This document shows positions 44,941 to 54,828 of a stretch of 64,000 nucleotides of DNA, in pieces. The stretch is taken from positions 44,294,942-44,358,941 of the forward strand of contig CM055097.1 of NCBI GenBank assembly GCA_029204225.1. The letters run 5' to 3'. The notes beneath the pieces were generated by a model. That model was not told the origin of the DNA and made no database searches. It worked only from the letters and a program-made list of their open reading frames with translations. The first letter of the stretch is position 1. Every line of letters begins with the position of its first letter. The position numbers were made by a program, and so were the translations under genes. Origin of the DNA: Diphasiastrum complanatum (Eukaryota > Streptophyta > Lycopodiopsida > Lycopodiales > Lycopodiaceae).

Positions 44941-45537
44941 ATGCCCCAGTACCCAATGGACCCACAAAATGATCCTCAAGTCCCAGACGATTATCCATAT
45001 GAGATCAAGTCCCTTGAAGCTGAACAGATCAGACATCATAGGTTCTATCGAATGAGAGCCGAACTCCAAGAGCCATCCACAAACCCGTTCAATGGACAAG
45101 AACCTAATAGAGCCGAGTCTTCACGTGCACGACCCCGTTTTTATGCTGCTGATCCCTCACAGGCCAGAACCAACCTTAATGGAGTCCCTGCTACCCACGG
45201 AGCTCATCTTGACAGACGTACACCCAAGCTAGATCTACCAAAGTTTGACGGTAGTTTGGACCCTCAAAGATTTTTGCAAATCTTTGAGAATGCATGTGAT
45301 GTATATGGTGAGACATCATCCGATGCCATGATTCAACTCTATGCAGTTATACAAGGGCCACTGCACACCAGATGCTTCATCTATGGTGAAATTGGCCACT
45401 CCGTGGTTGATTGTCCAGTCAAGACCAAGTACCATCCTGAGTGTCCTGACTGTATAAGAAAACACTGTTTCAAAGACTGTCCACAGCAACACGCTAAGAT
45501 CCTACTTGCCCGTCACGTCAGTTATGAATCACAATAG
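44941..45537 (+). pseudogene. gypsy gag with internal deletion, still an open frame
   Basis: 199 codons. N-terminus MPQYPMDPQNDPQVPDDYPY, then LQEPSTNPFNGQEPNR and KLDLPKFDGSLDPQRFLQIF (capsid start) as in the minus-strand gypsy at 1-3406. At about residue 136 (AMIQLYAVIQGPLHTR) it jumps directly to the knuckle region, CFIYGEIGHSVVDC and CPDCIRKHCFKDC. The capsid core and Gln-rich linker, roughly 250 residues in the relative, are missing. The deletion is in frame. The first knuckle lost its second Cys (CFIY). Confidence 0.75.
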
Positions 45538-46429
45538 GACCTTCATGACAACAACATGAGCACCATAGCAACCAATAGTTAAACTTGTTGCTCGATCGAG
45601 AAGTTTCTTGTAAACTTCTACATCACCGTCCAATACTCCAGTGCCATAATGCAAAAAGACAATCTGAAATGAGTCCTTGTCGAAAGAAAGTAAAACCGAT
45701 ATTCTGTGATTTGCCTCAATGTCCAACCAAGAGCAACCTCCACAAGGAATTGACAGTTTTTCTCCCCTTCTACAAACTCAAATCTATTTGTCTTTCCACA
45801 TGCAAATAAGATTTCCAATGTACCAATACACAATACATCTAGGATTTGGAAATCCATTTAGAGATTCGGTTCTGAATCTATTGTTCAAAGAGGTCCTCAG
45901 GACATAGTACCTCACCCATACCTGCATCTCACGCTATATCTTACAACATCTGTTATCTATGATGATAGATTTTAGTGTCACCAACCTATCTTGTTTTGAC
46001 AAGGGCATGTCAGAGTAAGTCACATTACTCTACAAAACACCTGAAATATTGCAACTATCAAGGTATATTATCAATGTTGATGAATGCAAGTTTTGTTCGA
46101 CAAGTGTTATACATTTCTCACTATCTGTAACGTTTGTTTATTTCCTTGTTTCTCTTCACCTATTTTGTGTGACTGATTTTTGCATGAGAAATAGCTATTG
46201 CACGAGAAGTATTCTGTAGAGCATCTCCAGAACATATTTTCATTCATCTATCCATCTTCAGATTATCTTGTACAGTAGTTTCAAATTTTTGAAAACTATG
46301 AGAAATCCATGACAAGTTAGAATTGATTCCTGCACCTCATTGCCATATTATTCTTTGAGTCAACTATAGCAAGATCGCAACAAATTTAGTTAAAATTTGT
46401 TCAATCTTTAGTCCAGTCACATGTCAACG
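45538..46429. other. no gene seen
   Basis: Probably decayed continuation of the gypsy relic; ORFs on both strands lack features. Confidence 0.35.
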
Positions 46430-46700
46430 AGTTTCAACTACGTGTTCCACACGTCGATCCAATCTTGAGCATGAACAGTCACCAGCAACAACATCCCCAC
46501 CAACAGATTTTTTTTGGGGGGGGAGAGTGGATTTGCTTGGATCCACTGGAGCAGTCACAATGCCAGCAACAACACCAACAAGATCAACAGCCAATGTCAC
46601 AAACCCAAAGTACACAATGACAAGGCTAAGAAGACAGATGGGCAATCCAAAGCGACTCGATCAGAAGAAGTACCCCAGTCACGACGAAGATCCTTCAGAA
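46430..46700 (+). pseudogene. Gln/His-rich gypsy-like gag segment
   Basis: One frame reads ILSMNSHQQQHPHQQIFF near 46466-46517, another SQCQQQHQQDQQPMSQ-like near 46556. This resembles the Gln-rich linker of gypsy gag (in the 1-3406 element: QQQEQQQNN). A G run at 46515-46522 marks one frameshift. Weak. Confidence 0.3.
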
Positions 46701-46978
46701 AGAGAAACACAAGCATTGGAAAATCAATCTCCTTCTTCAACCAACCTCTTGCCATACTTCTGCGCCCATTCTCATGTCTATCGTCCACACCATCTACCGT
46801 TGTCACCACCACCCTCCCTTCCATCTGTTTGTTTATCATCAGTTTACTATTCTTCTGAGAAATTTCCAATTTTTTATAGTCTTATCGAAGCAGCTGATAG
46901 ATCATTGCAAGTGTCTTGTAGAGACCAACTACCACCTATATTGGTTGTTCAGCCGAAAAAGACCTACAAAAGTAGACG

Positions 46979-47137
46979 AAGCAGCTAGAAGAAATAAAAA
47001 GAAAGATCCAGGAAGCTGAGGAGGAAAAAACAAAACTTAAGCAACAGATGAGTCAGATCAACCTTGATCAAAAGAAACTCTCTAGAGCAATGATAGTTGA
47101 ATCCTCTCTTATGAAGCCCAAAGAGATCCAAAAGTAA
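46979..47137 (+). pseudogene. coiled-coil fragment
   Basis: 52 codons without a start: KQLEEIKRKIQEAEEEKTKL, then KQQMSQINLDQKKLSRAM, with Leu/Ile at heptad-like spacing. Looks like real coding sequence of a coiled-coil protein, possibly part of a retroelement gag. Origin not identified. Confidence 0.35.
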
Positions 47138-49675
47138 CGAATCAAAAGAAAGAGCTGCAGAAAAATGAAAGATGAAGACATCCGTGAACCTGCAAAATAA
47201 AGCGAGCTCCTCATCCAGCAAGTGGTGGTCGAAGCTCGACATTGCAAGGGTCCAAGGCTGCAATTGTAGAACTATCAATTTCTTCACCTTGTCACCAAGC
47301 CTTCATCATGTTTCCTCACCGTTACCAAACCGTCCATCCAAAACTGTTTCTACCACCAGATTTTTTATGATGAGTCCATCCCCTTGAGATTGATAACCAA
47401 AGTTTGTGCAACCTGCAGATCAAAGGTTTTCCTTGAGACTGGGACTTCAACTGAGAGAAGAACCACGGAAACACCCAGAGGTAAATGGAGGATACAAACC
47501 TCCCAGAAAAAAACCAAAGATGGAATCTGCCAAGAAACCAAAGATGAAACCGTCAATGGCAGATACAAGTAACTGAACAAAGAGACATGATGAAAGCACT
47601 CGAGCATGCAAGTTATGAAGTTGCTGGGAGCTCTCCAATTTTGAGAATGTCAACCACCTATAGAAATAAGACATTCTAATCCTCGTGGCAATTCATGAAA
47701 GACAGTTTTTGTGATAAAGACTGGTGACAATAAGCACTTGGTTTTATGTAAGAGAACAAGGATCTATGCTTTTCCAAGTGACGATCGAAGATGCCAATAC
47801 AAAGCAGAGCGACATCGTCCAATATGAGTTGCAGTGGGTCCTGCAACACATTAGGGGTGGGATAATGTTGGCTGATTTTGACGAATCCCCAAGATACTCG
47901 GACAGAGCAACTCAAGAGCACCTCTCACCTTAGACCGAGGAGGTCTCTGAGAAGACGAGACTAATGAAGACTGAGAGCCGAGTATGAGAGCCAGGAAATA
48001 CTAGCTAGGAAAAACAAGTAAGAACTGTGTAAGCCTCATGGTGAATCCTGGAAGATGGAATGACCATGTAGGAGCTAGTATTTCTAAGCAAATGCAATAA
48101 ATTCAAGTAGACCCCTCTTAAAGAAAGTAAAGTGAGCCACCTTTTGATGGTGACCTCTAGTGGAGAGCAATATTCCACTTGTAATTTGTGAAATGTGGAA
48201 ATTCCACTAGGATGCCACCTAAGGAGCTCTCTTGCTTATTTAAGAGACTCCCTCTTTGTGAAGAGAAGCTTTTGCATTGTATCTACTCCATGCTTAATAA
48301 GAAGATTTTCCATGAGTTTGATGCTACACTAAGCTCCTTGATCATGATGGTTCTCTTGAGTGATGCCCCTATGATCATGCCCTTCCATTCATATTGTGTG
48401 TGGTTGTGGATTTAGAGTGGATTAGTTTTCTTGCTTTTTAGAGTGGATTAGATTTCTTGTTTTCTTGTGGGTTAATGTAGGAGCCAGCATTCAAGTAAAC
48501 TAAATAGGTTGGATCTGTGGTGTGATTCTTGCATATCTCTATACAATCCAGTTCTTGATGTTCTTGGGATGTCCAAGAATCAAAAGGCTGGTTGGTTTCT
48601 TGATTCTTGGACTTCTAACATGCTGTAGATTAGTTTCTTGTTTCTTGTTCTGTCAATTTATGCAAGGTAGTACAGTGTTAATGTAGTGTAGGCTCTGATC
48701 TCAGTCCGTTTTAAGTGTAGGTAGCTGTAGAATCTGTAGAACGTTCATTGGTTTGCATGCTGATTTGTGAATGAGCGTTCTTGGCTTGCATCCATGTCGA
48801 ATGTAAGTGCGTTCAAGAGCGACGTGCCTGAGTTGTCCTCTGACAGGCAGGACACTAAAAAAATACTAAACGACACTCTATCCCTTCTGCCTGGGTTGGC
48901 ATTGTTAAATCAAGAAGACATCTAACGACTACCATGAAGCTTGGTAACAGGCAGAAACGATTCTAAAGAAGTAGAAAGAATCAGAGAAACGAGTAAACAA
49001 TAGGTCCTCTAGAGCAGGGGATCTGTCAACAGTCTTGTTATTGATGCCATGGATAAGAAAATGATGTTGCTTCATTTTGTTAGAGTACCAAAAAATTTGA
49101 ACGAGGCAGATTTTATTCAGATTCATCTCATTGGAGCACTTGTGTTTAATGGCAACTTGGAGTTCAAGGTCTTTTTAATTATCCCAACATTTGAAACAAT
49201 CTACATTTGACAATCACCATTGTATTACAAGATAATCTACGAATTTTATAAAAATCTTCTAGAATTACTTCATTTGTAGCTTGACATCACTACTAGGAAA
49301 AATAAAAACTAAATTGTTTTGGCATACTTGTCCATGCTAGTAGAAATTTTTTAAGAATAAAAATAAAAATAGGATTTGTGTTGGTGGGCCACACCCACAA
49401 GAAGGCATTTTCTTTACCAATGCTTCAATTTAACATTCTCGAATAATCATATGAGCCAAAAGCAAACATGTCGTTAATCAGACACACGTATGATTTCCAT
49501 GATATATTAAGATGTCCAATGAGACAGAGCATTGTGTAGCTAATATTAATGATATTAGCTTTTAGCATTTCAGCATCAGTCTAAAATTAAATGTAATGAA
49601 ACAAAAATTACATTGTTATAGGGTAAAACAATTTTCAATTTAGTTTCGTGGCTACCTCTTGAAGGAGTTCGTTTT
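47138..49675. other. no gene seen; LTR-like promoter near 48230
   Basis: Short ORFs on both strands look incidental. Around 48165-48330 the text GAGAGCAATATTCCACTTG, TTATTTAAGAGACTCCC and AATAAGAAGATTTT suggests an LTR or promoter with a TATA variant, without defined edges. At 49287 CACTACTAGGAAAAATAAA resembles a CACTA terminus but no partner was found. Confidence 0.35.
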
Positions 49676-50356
49676 TTGCTCAATATCCCTTCTACTCACA
49701 TCACTCTTGTTGCCTTGTCTCTCTTAAACTCCATTCTAGAAGAACAAAAGGCGCAAAGAGAACATCATGAGGTTGATCCATTTGCCTCATTAAATTTCTT
49801 GGAATCAAGTATTCAAACAACTTATCAGTTTTTTGATGAGTTTGATCAGCATTGGTGGATGGAATTTTTCAAAGAACAAAAAATCAGTTTAATCAACTTC
49901 GAAGATGCATCAACAACTAGAGAATTTCATTGGTCTTATAAATCAGGATTTTCAACTACAATTGTCGAACCTTCAGACCTTTTCGGGATAATGATTTCTT
50001 GCAACTTGTGCAAGGTGAAGAAAGTGAAATTTATGTGGGCTCAAGGAAGAATAGGCAAAAAGTGTAAGAGCTACAAAATGAAGTGGTGCAATGATCTATA
50101 TGAAATTCAAATTGGAAGTCTTGTCACACTTCTAGCTTCAAAAAACAATGAAGGACATTCATTTAAAATTGCTAGAGTGCTTGGTTTCATTCAAAATAGC
50201 AACCAACCAAAAGTATTACATGTCCATTTTTTGTGCACCACTTCAACGAATGCTTTTTTGAGAAGGTATGGATTTGAAATGTTACAAGTAGCTCTGAAGG
50301 ACAAGAGAAAGCAATTGCCAAAAAATCAACCAAGAGTCGACGATTTGAATTTATAG
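49676..50356 (+). CDS. hypothetical protein, 226 aa, intact frame
   Basis: Not securely recognised. N-terminal helix (TLVALSLLNSILEEQKAQRE), an aromatic middle (YQFFDEFDQHWWMEFFKEQK), then SCNLCKVKKVKF and a C-terminal part YEIQIGSLVTLLASKNNEGH followed by FKIARVLGFIQNSNQPKVLH. The last part has the outline of a BAH-like or similar beta-rich chromatin reader (Y-x-IG-x-x-V...A-x-VLGF...V-HFL), but this is only a shape match. It precedes a copia RT relic in the same orientation and could be a captured host fragment or an unusual pol piece. Confidence 0.35.
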   Translation: MLNIPSTHITLVALSLLNSILEEQKAQREHHEVDPFASLNFLESSIQTTYQFFDEFDQHWWMEFFKEQKISLINFEDASTTREFHWSYKSGFSTTIVEPSDLFGIMISCNLCKVKKVKFMWAQGRIGKKCKSYKMKWCNDLYEIQIGSLVTLLASKNNEGHSFKIARVLGFIQNSNQPKVLHVHFLCTTSTNAFLRRYGFEMLQVALKDKRKQLPKNQPRVDDLNL

Positions 50357-50639
50357 GATATAGATATCTTGGCGTTTAATTTTGAGTTAACAATGACCAA
50401 TCATCTACAAAACTCAACTATATCCATATTGAAAGAACGACTTGAATTAATGAGATAACCATCATTTTCAACTTGTCAACAACGTAGAAAAATTGGGTTG
50501 TCCCATTGAATTCATGGGACAGCCATCATTCTCAACTCGTCAACAATAGAGAAAAATTGACTTACAAGGTTTCTTGTCAACATTGGATGCTGAACCTGAA
50601 GAAGATATGCCAATTGACTTTGATGAAAAAGACTAATTC
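50357..50639. other. spacer with a repeated block
   Basis: ATCATTTTCAACTTGTCAACAA and ATCATTCTCAACTCGTCAACAA-type blocks repeat about 60 bp apart near 50460 and 50525. No gene. Confidence 0.4.
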
Positions 50640-51534
50640 TGGGTGAAGCTCACTGCTATCTAGGGATTCAAATCCCCAGAGACATAGCGAGACGACTAAT
50701 TAATATTACTCAACAAAGCTATCTTCATAATATCCTTATCAAATCTAATCTGACTAATTGCAAAGAAGCTCACTTATCAATGGACCTAGGGCTGTGACTA
50801 TTGAAGGACTAATGTCCTCAAACAAAGCAAGAAAAAAAGAAAATGAAAGAGTTTCCTTATCAATCGATACTTGGATCTCTCATGTATGCAATGGTTTGTA
50901 AAAGACCTAGCATTTCTTTTCCAATTAGCTCACTAAGCCAATTCATGGCTATTCCTGAAATGATCCATTGGAAGGCTCTAATTTAAATCATGAGATATAT
51001 ACAAGCTACAACAAACATGTGCATCTGCTATGGAGACGTCAACAACAACAAACTCCATCAACTCAATGGATTATGCAAGCTAGGGGGGAGATGTAGATAC
51101 TTGTAAATGCACATCTGAATTTACATTCTTCTTCACATCGGTCCCATCTCTTGGAACAGTTGTAAGCAAACCTCTGTTGCTCTCTCTTTGACAGAAGCAG
51201 AGTATATCGTTGCTTCACAAGCTATTAAAGAAGCAGTTTGGTTGAGAAATTTACTATCATATATTAGTCTGAATTAGTGCACTCCATTTAATATACTATC
51301 TGATATTCCAAGCGCCATTGCCTTATAGGCCAACCCTAGATTTCACTCTAGGAGTAAGCATATTGAAATTCAATATCACCATGTCAGGGGTAAGATGCTC
51401 AACAGAGAGATAAGCTTAACGTATTGTTGAATACAAGACATGACATTAGATGTATTTACCAAGGCATTGAGTGTTGATGCACATAACAAATTTTGTGCAT
51501 CGCTTAGTTTGAATATCAAGGCATTTATGGATTA
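50640..51534 (+). pseudogene. copia element L: RT C-terminus and RNaseH
   Basis: Plus strand: EAHCYLGIQIPRDIARRLIN, ITQQSYLHNILIKSNLTNCK, YQSILGSLMYAMVCKRPSIS, then in another frame PEMIHWKALI, and SCKQTSVALSLTEAEYIVAS, KEAVWLRNLLSYI, ANPRFHSRSKHIEIQYHHVR, MTLDVFTKALSVDAHNKFC. These are consecutive blocks of a copia polymerase. Several stops. Same lineage as the minus-strand relic at 18191-18960. Followed by a polypurine tract (AGATTAAGGGGGCA) and LTR. Confidence 0.8.
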
Positions 51535-51547
51535 GATTAAGGGGGCA

Positions 51548-51722
51548 TGTTGGATTTAATCCTCTAGTATCCTAGATCCCATGTTAATCTAGTTCCATTC
51601 ATGTTGCTGCATATTTACTCTCATTTTTTGCATAGTCTGCAGAATTTGAAAATAGGTAGCCACGTGACAGTCAGAGTCCAAACTGTCAAGGGTCAAAAGG
51701 ACCGAACTCAAAAGAGTTGGGA
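51548..51722 (+). repeat. 3' LTR start of element L, truncated
   Basis: TGTTGGATTTAATCC directly after AAGGGGGCA. Homologous to the LTR that ends at 18180 (shared TTTTGCATAGTCTGCA). It breaks off near 51722 where the G-family leader begins. Confidence 0.65.
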
Positions 51723-52274
51723 GGCTACAAGAAGATATATCAAGTTTTTAGAAATTGCATGTAGAATATTCAATTTTTTGTGATTTTGTCAAAACCCTAA
51801 TTTTGATTGGATCTCTAGTTTGTGAGATTAATGAACTTCATTTGAGTGTGTTTCAATCTTAGGAAGTGGCAAGAATCATTAGATTGAGGATAGATCATAG
51901 GTTGATCAAGATTTCACTATTATATGTGTTGATTTTCTAGTTAGAAGTGCTAGAAGAGATTTGAGAGGTTCCATATCTTTGTGATTTCTTCTTGAGTTCA
52001 TTTGTTGACATTCAAGAGAGTGCTTTGTGGATTGAAACAGGTTGAAAGAAGAAGATCAGGTCATTGCAACATGGCTACAAGTGGTGGATATATGTTGGAA
52101 GGCAATGATAGGCTTACCTCAATCAACTTTTCTACTTGGAAAGTGAGGATGGATTCCTTATTGGAGATGAATGAGTTGATGGAGATTGTTGTAGGTGTGG
52201 AGGAGAGGCCTCAAGCACCTCAAGATCAAGTGAGGTATGACAAGCGAGCAAAGAAAGCTCTTTTAAGCTCATAG
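51723..52274 (+). pseudogene. copia G-family leader and gag N-terminus
   Basis: 51725-52070 matches the reverse complement of 14880-15225. Gag starts at 52071 (MATSGGYMLEGNDRLTSINF, then WKVRMDSLLEMNELMEIVVG) and runs 67 codons to a stop at 52272. The ORF upstream start at 52002 is leader. Gag is cut at KRAKKALLSS, so only about the first quarter of gag remains. Confidence 0.75.
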
Positions 52275-54335
52275 CAATTACAAAACTAAGATAGTTTCTG
52301 AGCATGTAATGTCGCTCGCAATTGTCTTGTGCTCTCCATACTCTTTCTGAACTAAATTATTGTCTTATTACATTCAAATTATTGTCAGTATGTCTATGAT
52401 GATTTCTTAATCATTTTGTTTGACTTCTCTTAATGTCTTGTTTGAATTGTCTTCTTTTAGCTTCCACATCGCAAGTTGCAAGACTTTCTTTGTGTTTGCC
52501 TACATAATTGATACCATTGGATTCTAACGACTTCGAAGTTAGAATTAAGTAGGATCAATTGAGTCGTTCGACTCTCTACCCTGATCTAATCTGATAGGTG
52601 TAGTGCATGCACCAAGGAATCGTCCTACACTGCACCATCATCTCGACGTCATGATCATTTCCCAACATATCAATCAACATGACACATGTCATATGATCAC
52701 TAAGACACTTGGTCCAGTGCATGAGTGACACTTGTTGAACGGTCAACAGGATGTGTCATTGGGACCTTTGGTCCATTCTATGAGTGACACATGTCAAACA
52801 CTAGCTTGTCTATGTCAAGGTACTACCAAGTGGTAGGGAAGAGATAGTGTTTAATCTTTTTAATGTTAAAAATCGTGGTTGATGTTTTGTGCTCGATTGT
52901 GGTGTGGTTCATTTCAACATCGATAAGTTGTGGCTAGCAAATCTTATAGGATAATCCTCTAAACAATCATCAAGTTGGATTAATACACTTCTGATAGCAT
53001 ACTTGGAGATATGGACATGAAATTCTATTGACTACTATTGATATTGCCAAGCTTTGGCTTATTATCTAAGGTTATAAATGCAAGTGGTGTTACAACGCAA
53101 TATCTTTGAGTAATTTGGCGATTTTCAGGACACTCATGTGTGATTGCTTTGGCACATGGGGCACCACCCATTATCACATGTAGAAAATTGGGCTTGTGTG
53201 AGTAGCACTAGGTATCTACCTTTTTTCTGAGCAATGTTAATAAAATATGTAATTTGAGAATTTCTTGAGTTGAATGAGCCTCCATGAAAATGAAAGGATC
53301 AATTAGCAGTGAGTGCTAAAGATAAAAGCAATCACAATGAAATCTATAGCTTGAGTGCTTCACAAAGGCTCTTAAAATGTCAAAATCAACAAAGAGGTGA
53401 AGGACTATGATGCACGCAATAGTTGGAAGACACCATAAATATGTGCACTTTTGTCTCCGAACCACTGCCAAAACAAATCCTCCACTCCACCACTAAGCTT
53501 GATTCCCAATGTGCATGACTCACAACTAAAAATGACATTGGCAAGAATACTCCATGGTTGGTGGACTGTAGCAAGTGCATCTAAATGCAAGCAAGAACAA
53601 CACTAAAACAATGTAGAATTGGTTGTCTTTTAGCCAAAAAACGATTGCCATCATACGAAGATTTTTTTTTTTTGAATAAATCATGATTTCCATGTTATTT
53701 AGGTTGTGGAGGGCATTATGGCCATAATGACCATAAGTTTTTCTTTTCCATAAAAAGCGTTATTGACATAATGCCATCTCAAATTTCTCAAACATCCTTT
53801 TTAACAATACAAAAAGCAAAATCCCAAAGATGTTTACCTGATGTATTTGCTGGCAGTTTGAATATTACACCATTTCAATTTTGGCCCCTTGCAACAAAAG
53901 TTCAATATTTTTTCTTGCCAAGGCTTTACCCTTAGGAATTAATACACTATGCCAAAGATCTAGTATGTATTATGGCATGTGCCTGGCTCATTCCATTGCA
54001 TAATGGATACTTTGACTCTTCCACATGTCCTTTATAAAGCATAATCAGCACTTCGACTTTTTTTCGACCAATCAAAAATTGCCACGTGGCAGGTTGACGG
54101 TTGAGGAGTGACGCGGACTGACGCGCAAGCTGGATGGGCGTCAGATTTTTATTGAAAAAAACAGTGACATATTCTGCTTTTTCAGGAGCCCAAAAAATGG
54201 GCATAATATGCACAAAGAATCCATTACAATTTGATAAGATATAGACTCTCGACTATTGAGTGTAACTTGATACCATGTTTAGAACTAAACTTTTATCAAA
54301 TATCCAAACATTATCCATAGTTGCTTAGAGAGAGA
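52275..54335. other. no gene seen
   Basis: Contains two related short blocks near 52710-52800 (GGTCCA, then ATGAGTGACAC, then TGT). Otherwise AT-rich sequence without recognisable coding potential; ORFs at 53386-53590 and 53947-54213 (minus) have no features. Confidence 0.45.
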
Positions 54336-54828
54336 CAATGCTCACTAAAAACCTGCAAACCCTTACGAGCTCATTTTTAAAATTACATATTCACCTACTA
54401 AATTTATAGTTGAGGTGCTTAAAGCCTACTAATCTAAAGAGCTAATACTTTTTTAAGTGTTGTAAAAAAAACTTGTAGGTTTTAATTTGCTAAAAAAAGG
54501 GCATTAGGCATAGAAGCTACAACTAAGCAGGGGCCTCAATGCAGCCTTCAGAGCCTACAACCTTCAGCGACCCATGGGCCTTCAGCGACAGCTCTAACCT
54601 TCAGCCTTCAGCCTACAGCCTTCAACTGCCCACAGGTCCTTCGGCAACCTCTTCAACCTTCAACCTCCCTCTCTCCTTTGCTCTCTCTCCCATGGCCGTT
54701 GAGACATTTTTATTTAAGTGTTAAAACTAGGACCCATAGGTTTTTTTAGCCCAACTTTGAAACACCTACAAATTTTAAAAGTAGTAGACTTTTTAGTAGG
54801 TTAAAAACATGATTTTTTGCGAGCAATG
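54336..54828. mobile_element. non-autonomous hAT-like element (MITE), 493 bp
   Basis: Left end CAATGCTCACTAAAAA, right end (reverse complement) CATTGCTCGCAAAAAA; further inside both ends carry CCTACTAAA. Flanked by GAGAGAGA (54328-54335) and GAGAGACA (54829-54836), an 8-bp near-duplication as in hAT elements. The flank is low complexity, which weakens the argument. The middle (54539-54680) has repeats of CCTTCAGC and AACCTTCA. No transposase. Confidence 0.5.

Noticed and set aside
46424-47921. Cluster of 60-150-codon ORFs on both strands
   Set aside because: No family signatures, many overlapping frames; only the Gln-rich and coiled-coil pieces were kept as weak calls.
49287-49345. CACTACTAGGAAAAATAAA resembling a CACTA terminus
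   Set aside because: No matching inverted terminus, target duplication or subterminal repeats within several kb.
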